The notes beneath the pieces are model-generated. The model ran no database searches. It was not told the origin of the DNA and saw nothing but the letters and a program-made list of their open reading frames with translations. 64,000 bases of DNA, from positions 1 to 64,000 of IMG/VR virus record IMGVR_UViG_3300044644_000945. One strand, given 5' to 3'. Source of the DNA: a virus. Shown here in pieces: positions 19,210-27,650 of the stretch (position 1 is the stretch's first letter; every line of letters starts with the position of its first letter). Position numbers and translations under genes: made by a program.

Positions 19210-19757
19210 TCATTCAAATTTGCTCTGTTCTGATGTACTTCTTTATCCATCTGATCATAATAATCTTTAATCTGATCATCAAGTACTACAGTAACTTTTT
19301 TAGTTTTACAGCTCATCTTATGGATACCAGCTGGTTGATTACAATAGGCACACTTCTCTGTAATGATTTTCATTCCTGTATCAGTCTTTTGGAAATCTTT
19401 AACTACATAATCTTTGAATCCAAAGCTACCTAATGACATGCCTCTAGTAATATAGGGACCACCAGATGGATCAATCATGTCAATCTCATTTTCCAGTGAG
19501 TCAACCATCCTTACATACTCAGGATAATCATATGTAAGAGTTTCATCATCATAATCATGAACAGCATTTTTAAATTGATTTAATGTCATAAGTGATTGCT
19601 TACCATCATTATCTTTTAAATAAGCTGCATATGCTCTTGTATAGTCATTAGGCATACCAATTCTGCAAAAATCAAAATTACCTTCCCACAAGATGTCATG
19701 ATTATCATCTTCAGTAAATGTAAACACATCACCATATCTGTTTTTATATTCTCTCAT
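19206..19757 (-). CDS. Hypothetical protein with CxxC zinc-binding pair (183 aa)
   Basis: Soluble 183-aa protein. Near residue 142 it has CAYCNQPAGIHKMSC, a possible zinc-binding C-x2-C...H...C group. The rest is acidic and Asp/Tyr-rich. It lies between the dNMP kinase and the radical SAM gene with four-base overlaps on both sides, so the three are one translational unit. Function unknown. Confidence 0.7.
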   Translation of the reverse strand: MREYKNRYGDVFTFTEDDNHDILWEGNFDFCRIGMPNDYTRAYAAYLKDNDGKQSLMTLNQFKNAVHDYDDETLTYDYPEYVRMVDSLENEIDMIDPSGGPYITRGMSLGSFGFKDYVVKDFQKTDTGMKIITEKCAYCNQPAGIHKMSCKTKKVTVVLDDQIKDYYDQMDKEVHQNRANLNE

Positions 19758-20434
19758 ATAATCTTTTCTTTAGTTAATATTTCTCTAACTTTTTCTATAA
19801 GATCTTCTATAGTTCCATCATTGATAATTTCATAATCAAATTCTGCATCATCAAGAGCTGTCTCACTAGGATGTGTTCCAGTTGAGGTTCCAGGTCTCAC
19901 CACTCTAATAGTAATACCTTTTCTTTTTACAACAGCTTCCATTTCATTAGGAAATCTCATGTCTGTTATACACCAGTTAGGTAATATATCTGCTCCTTTT
20001 AAACGTGCAACAGGATTGTAATCAGCAAACAAAGCATTAACCCACACATTTGTATGTAAGCCATCACGCATTGCTTCAGTTCCTAATTTTTGTAGTAACT
20101 GTCTAACAGACATACAAACCATTACAGGTTCACCATCATCATAATACTCATCAGGATATGCATAACTCCACTCTTTACCTAGATCAGTTTTCTTAAACTC
20201 TTGGTCTTCAAAGTTCTTTACAGGAATACCTGTAAGTAATGATGCAATAGTTTTTAACTTTTCTGCAAACTTTTTAATTTTCCAATTACTAAAAGGTTCA
20301 GATCCATTGTCTAATTCTTCTAAACTAGAATATTGCATGTTTTTTGGTAATTTTTTATTTGCAACTAAGTATTGAATAATACTACCAATAGTATCTTTAC
20401 CAGATCCTATTTTTCCATTTATGCCTATAATCAT
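19754..20434 (-). CDS. Deoxynucleoside monophosphate kinase-like protein
   Basis: A 226-aa P-loop kinase. GKIGSGKDT at residues 7-15 is the Walker A, of the type seen in T4 gp1-like dNMP kinases. VRQLLQKLGTEAMRDGLH...W (about 108-130) and CITDMRFPNE (about 155) are also characteristic of that family. It would phosphorylate dNMPs to feed phage DNA synthesis. Its ATG overlaps the stop (TGA) of a 35-aa zinc-ribbon protein, and its own end overlaps the next gene. Confidence 0.85.
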   Translation of the reverse strand: MIIGINGKIGSGKDTIGSIIQYLVANKKLPKNMQYSSLEELDNGSEPFSNWKIKKFAEKLKTIASLLTGIPVKNFEDQEFKKTDLGKEWSYAYPDEYYDDGEPVMVCMSVRQLLQKLGTEAMRDGLHTNVWVNALFADYNPVARLKGADILPNWCITDMRFPNEMEAVVKRKGITIRVVRPGTSTGTHPSETALDDAEFDYEIINDGTIEDLIEKVREILTKEKII

Positions 20435-20538
20435 TTTATTGTTTTGTTTTTAGTGTTACATGTTTTACATTTAAGTGTTTCAGGATCAAAGTTTTTCTCT
20501 GTCTTACACTTATCACAATATTTATATAATGCTATCAT
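20431..20538 (-). CDS. Tiny zinc-ribbon protein (35 aa)
   Basis: A 35-codon gene linked by ATGA overlaps to genes on both sides. The product has two CxxC pairs (YCDKCKTEKNFD and LKCKTCN), a complete four-Cys zinc ribbon in a minimal frame. Possibly a nucleic-acid-binding or regulatory peptide. Confidence 0.65.
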   Translation of the reverse strand: MIALYKYCDKCKTEKNFDPETLKCKTCNTKNKTIK

Positions 20539-20684
20539 GATATTCTAGAGTTAATACATTCTCTACTAATGTCTATACTTTGATAGCGTTTGAGATATCT
20601 TCTAAGTATCTCTTTTTTGTCAAGTTCTGAGTTGCTAAATCTAACCTTGATTTGAGCATAAGTAACTTTTATAAAATCTTTCAT
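20535..20684 (-). CDS. Small basic protein (49 aa)
   Basis: A 49-codon gene starting MKDFIKVTYAQIKVRFSNSE, basic and helical (DKKEILRRYLKRYQS). Its TGA stop overlaps the ATG of the next gene. It starts 15 bases downstream of a hairpin that follows the polymerase gene. Function unknown. Confidence 0.6.
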   Translation of the reverse strand: MKDFIKVTYAQIKVRFSNSELDKKEILRRYLKRYQSIDISRECINSRIS

Positions 20685-20698
20685 AGTTGTACAATTAT

Positions 20699-20720
20699 GA
20701 GGGAGCTTTTACACTCCCTC
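20699..20720 (-). terminator. Hairpin after DNA polymerase gene
   Basis: GAGGGAG and CTCCCTC form a perfect 7-bp stem with an 8-base loop directly after the polymerase stop. The following leftward bases (ATAATTGT) are only weakly T-rich, so this may be an attenuator or mRNA-stabilising hairpin instead of a full terminator. Confidence 0.45.
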
Positions 20721-20723
20721 TAA

Positions 20724-22703
20724 TTAAAATAATTCTAACTGTTGTCCATAACTACCAGAAGATGGTAGCACTGTAGACAATCTTTCTATCTTGTGTATCT
20801 CATCATATATCTTATCAAGATAATATGCATCATTTACACCATACTCTTCCCATGATTTATACTCAGCTTTGTTAAAAATAGTTTGTTGAATCTTACTACT
20901 TTCTAGCTGAAGTTCTCTACCATCAGGATTACACTTAATAAGCTTTGTACCTCTATCTGACATAAAATATCTGATGAGTTTCTGCAGTCTGTTTTCTACA
21001 AAGACTCCTTCAACTACTCCACGCTCAACAAAATACCAATCACCTTTAAGTTTGGCTCCTGCACAATAATCAAAGATGTTTCTGTTATCTTGAAGAAATT
21101 GTTTAGGATCTATACCATCTATAAAATAAGCATAGAGTGCTTTAGGTACTATTAAGAAAGATTTGTTTTTGTGAAAAGGTAAATCTTTAAATTCAAATCT
21201 ACCTTTACATTTTACCTCACCAGTATCATACACTGCAATGTAGTTATTTACATCACCAATGATCATCTTGTCATATTTTACATATTCTAACTGCAGATTA
21301 GTTAAGGCTTCCCATTCTTTACAGATTTCAAAGAATAAATCTTCAAACTGTTCATCTAATAAAAATTCTAAACCATCTGTATTTTGCATAAGAGGTTGAG
21401 CACCAGGAATTCTGGTAGCTAACATCTCATACAACATAGCTAGTTGTAATTGACCATTAACTGTAATTCTAAAAGTGAGTTCAGGATCATATAAGAAAGA
21501 GTTTCTTTCTTTACTTAAACCATATGTAGAATTTAATATAATCTTAAACAAATAGTTCAGTGGATCTTTTTTGCTATACTTCTTTCTTTCTTCAAAGAAC
21601 CATTCATACAGCTCACAAAAATCCTTTTTAGGAAATTGTGCAGGACCCCACTGATTTCTAATTGCAAGATTTGGATAAAAAGATGTTACATCTGCAGATA
21701 AGATAATCTTACCATTACCAGATTTGTATATCCCAGGTTTAATACAACCATGCAAACCACCTAGACCAAAGTCTGTAGGTACACCTTTGTACATCATTCT
21801 ATATCTAGGTCCTTTTACTTTGTCATCTCTGTCATCATATAATTTAGTATCTACAACCAGATTCTTAAACCAGTTGTGTACACCTTTGAATTCAGGATTA
21901 TCAAAATTGACCATAGGTAAAATAATATCTCTAATGTTTACATAATCTCTGTAAGTGCGCATTGCTCTAATATCTTTTTTACTCTTACCTAATTTCTTAG
22001 ACAAGAAGTACAAAAAGATTTCTTTACTGATACGTGGCTCACTTGCAGAAAACAATGGAACATCATAAGTTTTGCTAAGTTCAGCTCTCAGATTAATCTG
22101 TGCTGCCATAGGTCTTTCACCCTTACCATTTTTATGTACAAAGATTTGCTTGGTAGAATTCACATCATTGACACAATATTTAATTATTGTATCTAATGTT
22201 GCATCATCCATTACAGGTTCAGCATGATGATGAGGCATTTCCTCAACATTGTACCAGTCCATGGAATACTGAATCCATTTAAGAGAACTTCTTTTAGCCA
22301 TGTTATCCCAGTGATTGAGTTTGAATATGTCAATACACTTGATACTTAGCTTAAATTCTGGATAGTCTAAAAACTCTCCTGCATTTGATTTTCTTATTAC
22401 TTCTGCAGCATACTGTGCAATAGAAGCAGTTATCTCATCTGAGTCTAATTCAAGAAGGTCTTTCTCAAAATGTAATATAAACTCAGTAATTTGAGAATCA
22501 AATGCAAGGTTGTTATATCCTAGATGCCAATCATCATGTTGCTTGTTATCTTTCAAGAAAGCTATAAACTTTTTCAAGTCATTTCTACCTCTATTGATTA
22601 CAAATGTATGTGTTTCATTATTGTCATATGCTATGAAACAACCTACAAAACAATTAACAATTGTTTCTAGATCCATAACCCAAAATCTTTTTTTTCTAGT
22701 CAT
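20724..22703 (-). CDS. Family B DNA polymerase
   Basis: A 659-aa replicative polymerase. The 3'-5' exonuclease motifs are visible: D-L-E at residues 11-13, YNNLAFDSQ near 63 and YCVNDVNSTKQ near 172. Polymerase motif A is DVTSFYPNL (about 338), motif B KIILNSTYG (about 386) and motif C NTDGLEF (about 443). Motif C is thus TDG instead of the usual DTD, with one acidic residue kept in the core. It is short for family B but has both domains. It overlaps the upstream HNH gene by eight bases. It should be the main phage replicase, working with the primase and helicase encoded nearby. Confidence 0.93.
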   Translation of the reverse strand: MTRKKRFWVMDLETIVNCFVGCFIAYDNNETHTFVINRGRNDLKKFIAFLKDNKQHDDWHLGYNNLAFDSQITEFILHFEKDLLELDSDEITASIAQYAAEVIRKSNAGEFLDYPEFKLSIKCIDIFKLNHWDNMAKRSSLKWIQYSMDWYNVEEMPHHHAEPVMDDATLDTIIKYCVNDVNSTKQIFVHKNGKGERPMAAQINLRAELSKTYDVPLFSASEPRISKEIFLYFLSKKLGKSKKDIRAMRTYRDYVNIRDIILPMVNFDNPEFKGVHNWFKNLVVDTKLYDDRDDKVKGPRYRMMYKGVPTDFGLGGLHGCIKPGIYKSGNGKIILSADVTSFYPNLAIRNQWGPAQFPKKDFCELYEWFFEERKKYSKKDPLNYLFKIILNSTYGLSKERNSFLYDPELTFRITVNGQLQLAMLYEMLATRIPGAQPLMQNTDGLEFLLDEQFEDLFFEICKEWEALTNLQLEYVKYDKMIIGDVNNYIAVYDTGEVKCKGRFEFKDLPFHKNKSFLIVPKALYAYFIDGIDPKQFLQDNRNIFDYCAGAKLKGDWYFVERGVVEGVFVENRLQKLIRYFMSDRGTKLIKCNPDGRELQLESSKIQQTIFNKAEYKSWEEYGVNDAYYLDKIYDEIHKIERLSTVLPSSGSYGQQLELF

Positions 22704-23253
22704 GTTTTTTTAAATAATTTATAGCAGAAATTAATATAGATTCTGATTCTTTTAAATATCCAATAGCTCTATTACAAGCATCGCATAATAATCCTCTTAC
22801 TATACCTGTAGAATGATTATGATCAACTGCTAAATTTCTTTTTAAATCATCAGTATGTGTTAAACAAATAGCACATTTGTTATTTTGATTTTCTAATAAT
22901 TCAATATATTTATCATATGTCATATCTAAGATTCCTGCTTGTTTCCAGGCAGCCTCACGACTTTTTTGTTGATAGTGAGTTAAATTTTTTATTCTGGTAT
23001 TTTTTGCATTTAATCTGTATTTTTCAGGATTTAATGTTCTTAATTCCTTTCTTCTTTGACTAATTGCTTCTTTACGTTTTTGATAACTGTTAACAGCATG
23101 CATTTTAGCTTTATCATTGTTATTAATTAGCCAATTTGCATGCATAATATCAGCACATGTTTTACAAACATGCTTTAAACCATCTTTTCTAGATAAATCT
23201 TTAGTAAAGTTATCTAAAGTTTTTAATTCTTTACACTTGTTACACTTTTTCAT
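22696..23253 (-). CDS. HNH endonuclease, recombination endonuclease VII type
   Basis: A 185-aa protein with an N-terminal CxxC zinc finger (CNKCKELKTLDNF...CKTCA). A C-terminal endonuclease VII-like HNH core follows: CAICLTHTDD...LAVDHNHSTGIVRGLLCDACN...IGYLKES (from about residue 125). Family members resolve branched DNA (T4 gp49) or act as homing enzymes. It sits right before the polymerase gene, is preceded by an 18-base perfect palindrome and is isolated from upstream genes by a terminator hairpin. This suggests a separately controlled or inserted gene. Confidence 0.88.
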   Translation of the reverse strand: MKKCNKCKELKTLDNFTKDLSRKDGLKHVCKTCADIMHANWLINNNDKAKMHAVNSYQKRKEAISQRRKELRTLNPEKYRLNAKNTRIKNLTHYQQKSREAAWKQAGILDMTYDKYIELLENQNNKCAICLTHTDDLKRNLAVDHNHSTGIVRGLLCDACNRAIGYLKESESILISAINYLKKHD

Positions 23254-23260
23254 ATCATTT

Positions 23261-23278
23261 ATTGTTTATATAAACAAT
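23261..23278. promoter_or_regulatory. Perfect 18-bp palindrome upstream of HNH gene
   Basis: ATTGTTTATATAAACAAT reads identically on both strands and ends eight bases before the HNH start. It could be a repressor operator or a small hairpin in the leader. AT-rich palindromes can occur by chance, but 18 perfect bases at this position are notable. Confidence 0.45.
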
Positions 23279-23317
23279 GTAATAAATAAAAATGTATTGT
23301 GCAACTATAAATTATTA

Positions 23318-23344
23318 AAAATAATGGTTTCATAATCCATTATC
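23318..23344 (-). terminator. Hairpin terminator upstream of HNH gene
   Basis: On the leftward strand ATAATGG-ATTATGAAA-CCATTAT is followed by TTTTTAAT, about 25 bases after the stop of the 122-aa gene. It separates that operon from the HNH/polymerase unit. Confidence 0.6.
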
Positions 23345-23365
23345 CAGAACTTCTTATCTCTCATC

Positions 23366-23734
23366 TTATTTATCTAATACTTTTAATGAAGGATGTTTAC
23401 TATTATTTGCAAAATAATCTACAAATTCTCTGATATCTTCAGGTGTATCAATGTAATACTCATAGTAAGTATCCATGATTACACGCTGTTCAGCAAGAGG
23501 TGGTTTACCATCTTCAGTAGCTGGTACACCTTTCTTAATAATTACACTTCCTTTTTCATCAAGTCTAGGAAACATATGAGGCTTATCTTTACTCTCTTTA
23601 CTAACAATAGCTAATACTTTTGTTGTAGGATCATAGATTACCTCATTAAATGGACATTTTAAATCAATTGGTAACATTCTAAATGTTTTGTTACCATGCC
23701 AGTCTGTGTTATAGACAAACATACTTTGTTGCAT
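23366..23734 (-). CDS. Hypothetical protein (122 aa) in replication block
   Basis: Soluble protein starting MQQSMFVYNTDWHGNKTFRMLP. The motif NEVIYDPTTKVLAIVSKESKD is followed by a conserved-looking YYEYYIDTPEDIREFVDYFA helix. No enzyme motif is recognised. It lies between the HNH/polymerase unit and the PD-(D/E)XK nuclease operon, with an A-rich leader. Confidence 0.7.
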   Translation of the reverse strand: MQQSMFVYNTDWHGNKTFRMLPIDLKCPFNEVIYDPTTKVLAIVSKESKDKPHMFPRLDEKGSVIIKKGVPATEDGKPPLAEQRVIMDTYYEYYIDTPEDIREFVDYFANNSKHPSLKVLDK

Positions 23735-23746
23735 ACTTTTTGGTTT

Positions 23747-24298
23747 TTATATTAAATTAATTTCTGGATGAATTAAGTAACATGTTTCCTTTTCAGGATC
23801 ATATTTATCACATAATTCTCCAACTTTTATTAGTTCTTTTACATCTATTTCTAATATCTCAGCATACTTATCAAAATAAGCTTCAGGAAAGACATAAGAC
23901 TCCACAAAAACCCATTCTGGTGTATGTATACCATAATAGTCAGTTAATAGCTGTTTAGAGCGTGTAGACATCTTTGAATATTTACCATTTATAAAATGAT
24001 CATAATCATCTTTAAAAATGTTAAAATCAAAAACATATAGTACACTGTCTTTGTCAATTGGTAAACAATAATCTAACATGTAGTGTGTTACCAAATGTTC
24101 TCTTTCAAATGTTTTCCATTCTTCAGAATCATCTCTCTTATATACACAAACAAGCTTTCTAGAATCTTTATCAAACACACCTTCCCACATAACATATGTT
24201 TGTATAGGTTTGTGCTTATTTCTCTTCTTAAATCCTAGTAAAGGATATAGAAAAGTAAAAGACTTTTGAAAGTATTTGCGATACAAATCATTCATCAT
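23747..24298 (-). CDS. Hypothetical protein (183 aa) in replication block
   Basis: Soluble 183-aa protein with many aromatic residues (for example VLYVFDFNIFKDDYDHF). No catalytic motif seen. Its ATG overlaps the stop of the upstream nuclease gene, so the two are translationally coupled and may work together. Confidence 0.7.
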   Translation of the reverse strand: MMNDLYRKYFQKSFTFLYPLLGFKKRNKHKPIQTYVMWEGVFDKDSRKLVCVYKRDDSEEWKTFEREHLVTHYMLDYCLPIDKDSVLYVFDFNIFKDDYDHFINGKYSKMSTRSKQLLTDYYGIHTPEWVFVESYVFPEAYFDKYAEILEIDVKELIKVGELCDKYDPEKETCYLIHPEINLI

Positions 24299-25335
24299 AT
24301 TACAAGTTCATTGTGAATTAAAAATGGGTATGGTAAATCAAAATTTCTATTCTCAAAATGATAGATTGCTTCATGAAGTTTAGAGTTTGTATCTCTAATC
24401 CACATTTTTAGAGTATCAGCAGATATTTTGATTGCTCCAACTTGCATGTATTGATCTATAACAATGAATCTAAATTCAAAATCATAGTCAGCATATTTTG
24501 GACTATCCAAATATACACTTTTTACTAATATATAATACATTGAAGCTTGAATCCAGTATCTATAATACTCAATTGTGTCTTGAAAAGAATTAATATCTTT
24601 ACTAGTTTTCTTTAAGTCATTGACTCTGATTACTTTATTAGTATGATCAAACACAAGATTGTCAATAAAACCTCTTAAACCAAATGGTAATTTCTCTGGA
24701 AAAGCAGCAAGCTCAACCTCATTAAACATCTCAACTTCATCAGTAATTTTATCTTTGGTGTAACCCATAATCTTCATTACATGGTCAGAAGCTTTAATAA
24801 TTTCTACTACATCTTTAGCATTGTCATACATTGCATGATCAACCTTAGTTTTACCTTCACAGTTTTGCATATATTCCCAATAACTTCTATGGTCATCAGT
24901 AAGTATTTTATCAATACGCTGTTGATCAGTCTTTAAAGTCTGATACAAGTTCATGTCTACTAAAATATCTAATATAGCATGTTCAAAATGCTCTAGTAGA
25001 TATCTAGGATCACCCATTGCTTTAAGTTCTGAGTAATGAACAAAAAGTCTTTCTAGTACTTCTTTTGGATTTGCACTAGGAACACTAGTTGCCATTAGCA
25101 CAAACTCTTTATCAAAGTCATCAGGATTTAAGAATAAGCAGTGTATCAGCTTACCTTCAATCATGTTCTTGTCAGATGTGTCATCTTTTTGCCCTAATAT
25201 ATAGTGCAAATAAAATAGTTTAGGACTGTACAATAACTTATTCAAACCTGAATAAGACATCATAAATGTTTTGTCAAAAAATTCTTCTTGTTTTTGCAGC
25301 ATTTCTGCTTGCGTTGGCATTTTAAATACTTTCAT
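24295..25335 (-). CDS. PD-(D/E)XK exonuclease-like protein
   Basis: A 346-aa protein with the layout of RecB/Cas4-type phage exonucleases. An N-terminal SYSGLNKLLYSPKLFYLHYI helix is followed by EGKLIHCLFL (His/Gly-Lys) near residue 60. The catalytic region GFIDNLVFDHTNKVIRVNDLKKTS (about 223-246) contains D...(N/D)xK, and YYRYWIQASMYYILVK follows, as in the QxxxY motif. It probably degrades or resects DNA together with the SSB-like and Sak4-like proteins upstream. An alternative start is MPTQ, five codons downstream. Confidence 0.82.
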   Translation of the reverse strand: MKVFKMPTQAEMLQKQEEFFDKTFMMSYSGLNKLLYSPKLFYLHYILGQKDDTSDKNMIEGKLIHCLFLNPDDFDKEFVLMATSVPSANPKEVLERLFVHYSELKAMGDPRYLLEHFEHAILDILVDMNLYQTLKTDQQRIDKILTDDHRSYWEYMQNCEGKTKVDHAMYDNAKDVVEIIKASDHVMKIMGYTKDKITDEVEMFNEVELAAFPEKLPFGLRGFIDNLVFDHTNKVIRVNDLKKTSKDINSFQDTIEYYRYWIQASMYYILVKSVYLDSPKYADYDFEFRFIVIDQYMQVGAIKISADTLKMWIRDTNSKLHEAIYHFENRNFDLPYPFLIHNELVI

Positions 25336-25789
25336 TTTTACAATTTTGCATATCTCTTAGAAAATATCTTCCTAATATATTACCATTATAACTATTGCTG
25401 GTCAGCACATCAGCTTTAATTTGATGTGCCAACTCACAATAGTTGAGGTATTTTTTAGTACAACATAATTCTAAAATCTCTCTTTTATACATTAATTTTC
25501 CTTCTGTTTTAATCTCTGCAGTAAGTTCTTTACAACTACCATAGTAATCTAACCAGTTGGACTCTTTAGAAACTCTTTTGATTTTCTTTCTAGTACCTGT
25601 TTCTAACTTTTCTTTTTTTGTAACTGCAGTCTTTTTGGTAAACTGCAAACTTTTTTTGCCAATGTAAAATTTACCTGTTTTAATGTGGGTAATTCTGTAT
25701 ACAAAACCTATAAGGTTCTGATAATCAGGCAGATCTTCAATTTGTGTAATTACTTTGTTCTTACATGAAGGTAGTATCCAATTGCTCAT
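25322..25789 (-). CDS. GIY-YIG-like endonuclease
   Basis: A 155-aa protein. Residues about 28-47 (GFVYRITHIKTGKFYIGKKS) match the GIY-YIG nuclease signature in the variant form VYRI...FYIGKKS, followed by a conserved SNWLDYYGS segment and an EILELC helix near 108-113. Related proteins include Seg-like homing nucleases and small phage repair nucleases. It overlaps the exonuclease gene by 14 bases, so it may be a working part of the replication operon. Confidence 0.75.
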   Translation of the reverse strand: MSNWILPSCKNKVITQIEDLPDYQNLIGFVYRITHIKTGKFYIGKKSLQFTKKTAVTKKEKLETGTRKKIKRVSKESNWLDYYGSCKELTAEIKTEGKLMYKREILELCCTKKYLNYCELAHQIKADVLTSNSYNGNILGRYFLRDMQNCKNESI

Positions 25790-25810
25790 AATGAAATGTT
25801 TGTAACAAAA

Positions 25811-26821
25811 CTACAAAATAATTTCATTTAAAACATTATACTTTGCAACTGCTTTATCTAAAACAGGAATAAAAATATATGCAGCTTTTTTTATACCATG
25901 GTCTTTTACCATATCACTAAAATCTTTACTTAGTGGTATGTAACAGAATGGTATATTAAACCTATCTAAATAGTACTGCATGCTATCAATACCTGCTTTG
26001 TCACTGTCCATATAAGTAACAACAGCTTTATACTCTAATTTGAATCTATTGATTATCTTATCAGAAAGTTTTGTATTCTCACTATCAGGAGCTATTACAT
26101 CTACATCTAGTCCAGGAATACTTTTGATTGCCATACAATCTTTTAAAGAAGATGTGATTATTAAAAACTTTTTACCTTCTATTTGGTCAATACCTTGAAC
26201 ATGTTGTCCAAGTTTCAAAAACTTCTTTTTGCTATTTATTGGCTGATACAGTTTATACAGTTCATTATTACTATTAAAGTAACCATATACATTCTCTTTT
26301 GCTACAGTAAATAATTCATCAACAAGATCATCATCTATTTTTTTACACATAGTGTAACTAGCAATAGGAACAACATTGTACTTGTTTAGTAAATCACTTC
26401 CTATATTATACTGTAACCAATATTTAGCATCATTTGTGTTCCATTCTCTTGTTATGTAATCTGATACAATCCATTGAGATATTTGAAAATCTTTTTTAGG
26501 AATAGTTTTGCCACCATTTAAGTAATCACTATAATCTTTCATTATAGTATTTATGGTATATGCATAATCTTTTTTCCATATGTGCATCATTAACTCAATA
26601 GCTGAACCACCTTTACCTGTAGAAAAACACTTGTACTTATACTGACCACCTTCTTCATAATAATATATATACATAGAAGGAGTTTTTTCATCAGGATTAA
26701 ATACACTATGAATTCTTACTCTTTGACCTCTAAGAGGTTCTGGTAATTGCAAATAGTTTTCAAATATCCAGTCACTTGGAACTTCTTTGATATCACATAC
26801 AAAATTCTTTAAACTAAACAT
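25811..26821 (-). CDS. DnaG-type primase
   Basis: A 336-aa protein. The N-terminal half has an RVRIHSVFNPDEKTPSMYIY...CFSTGKGGSAIELMMHI pattern typical of phage DnaG-like zinc-less primases. The TOPRIM part has LIITSSLKDCMAIKS, where the usual Glu is replaced by Ser, and VVTYMDSDKAGIDSM with the DxD pair (about residue 275). It would make primers for the phage polymerase. A terminator-like hairpin separates it from the SSB-like gene upstream. Confidence 0.87.
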   Translation of the reverse strand: MFSLKNFVCDIKEVPSDWIFENYLQLPEPLRGQRVRIHSVFNPDEKTPSMYIYYYEEGGQYKYKCFSTGKGGSAIELMMHIWKKDYAYTINTIMKDYSDYLNGGKTIPKKDFQISQWIVSDYITREWNTNDAKYWLQYNIGSDLLNKYNVVPIASYTMCKKIDDDLVDELFTVAKENVYGYFNSNNELYKLYQPINSKKKFLKLGQHVQGIDQIEGKKFLIITSSLKDCMAIKSIPGLDVDVIAPDSENTKLSDKIINRFKLEYKAVVTYMDSDKAGIDSMQYYLDRFNIPFCYIPLSKDFSDMVKDHGIKKAAYIFIPVLDKAVAKYNVLNEIIL

Positions 26822-26840
26822 AACTTGTTGGTTTTAAATG

Positions 26841-26867
26841 AAAAGGGTAGACATTACATCTACCCTT
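26841..26867 (-). terminator. Hairpin terminator after SSB-like gene
   Basis: Leftward strand: AAGGGTAGA-TGTAATG-TCTACCCTT followed by TTC, just downstream of the stop at 26894. Confidence 0.7.
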
Positions 26868-26893
26868 ATCTTAAAAAATAAAACACATTTTAA

Positions 26894-27625
26894 TTATGGA
26901 AGCTGTAAGTCATTTATATTATTTTCAAATACAGGAGCTGAAAATACTTCAGAAGCTGGAGCAAAACCTGCTGTTAATGATTCATTACCATCTGTTTGAG
27001 GAGTTTCTGCTGTCTTTTTAAGAACAATATGCGCATCTTCATTGAATGGAATTAACTTAGCATCATCTGCAGTGTTTGCATATGCAAATTTACCCTCAGT
27101 TCTTTTTGGTAAATATAATGCATAACTTGGATATTCAGAACCTTCTTTGAAATATTTTTGTGCAGCAATTGTAAAATAGATTTTATAACCACCTTTAATA
27201 AGAAAAGCTCTTACCTCAGCTACAAGATCTTCAATAGTTGGTGCATCAATGTTCATACCTTGAAATTGATCTAACAAGTTCAATTGTTTTAAGAATGTAC
27301 CTAAGAAATTTGTAATTGACTCATCTCTTGTGATAGTCTTACCTTTGTATTCCCAGTCTTTAAAGCCATATTGATTAGCTTTTACATTACTAGTTTGACC
27401 TTTATAGTTACCTTTAGAAGGATCTAATCTATTGATTTGAAAACCTTCAAAATCATCACCTAACTCAGGACCCATTAAGCTAAATATCAAGTTGTATTGA
27501 TTTGCATCATAAGGAGGTCTTTCTAATTTCAGATCTAATACTGTACATTGGTGTGTACCTGGTTGTAAACCTTTTTGAACATATGTACTTTCTGCTGCTG
27601 TAAAATTGTTTAAACTAAAACTCAT
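26894..27625 (-). CDS. Probable single-stranded DNA-binding protein
   Basis: A 243-aa protein beginning MSFSLNNFTAAESTYVQKGLQPGTHQCTVLDL, with OB-fold-like strands and a disordered, Pro/Thr/Glu-rich tail ending in NNINDLQLP, reminiscent of the acidic hydrophobic tails of SSBs. It is directly downstream of a Sak4-like ATPase, the usual partner of phage SSB in recombination modules. The assignment rests on context and shape, not on a strong motif. Confidence 0.65.
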   Translation of the reverse strand: MSFSLNNFTAAESTYVQKGLQPGTHQCTVLDLKLERPPYDANQYNLIFSLMGPELGDDFEGFQINRLDPSKGNYKGQTSNVKANQYGFKDWEYKGKTITRDESITNFLGTFLKQLNLLDQFQGMNIDAPTIEDLVAEVRAFLIKGGYKIYFTIAAQKYFKEGSEYPSYALYLPKRTEGKFAYANTADDAKLIPFNEDAHIVLKKTAETPQTDGNESLTAGFAPASEVFSAPVFENNINDLQLP

Positions 27626-27650
27626 TTTTTCTAATTTTTAATGTTATTAA

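Noticed and set aside
25811-26821. Missing catalytic Glu of the TOPRIM domain as a sign of an inactive primase
   Set aside because: The ITxSLKDxM form seems usual for this phage primase type as far as I know, and the DxD pair is kept, so inactivity is not argued.
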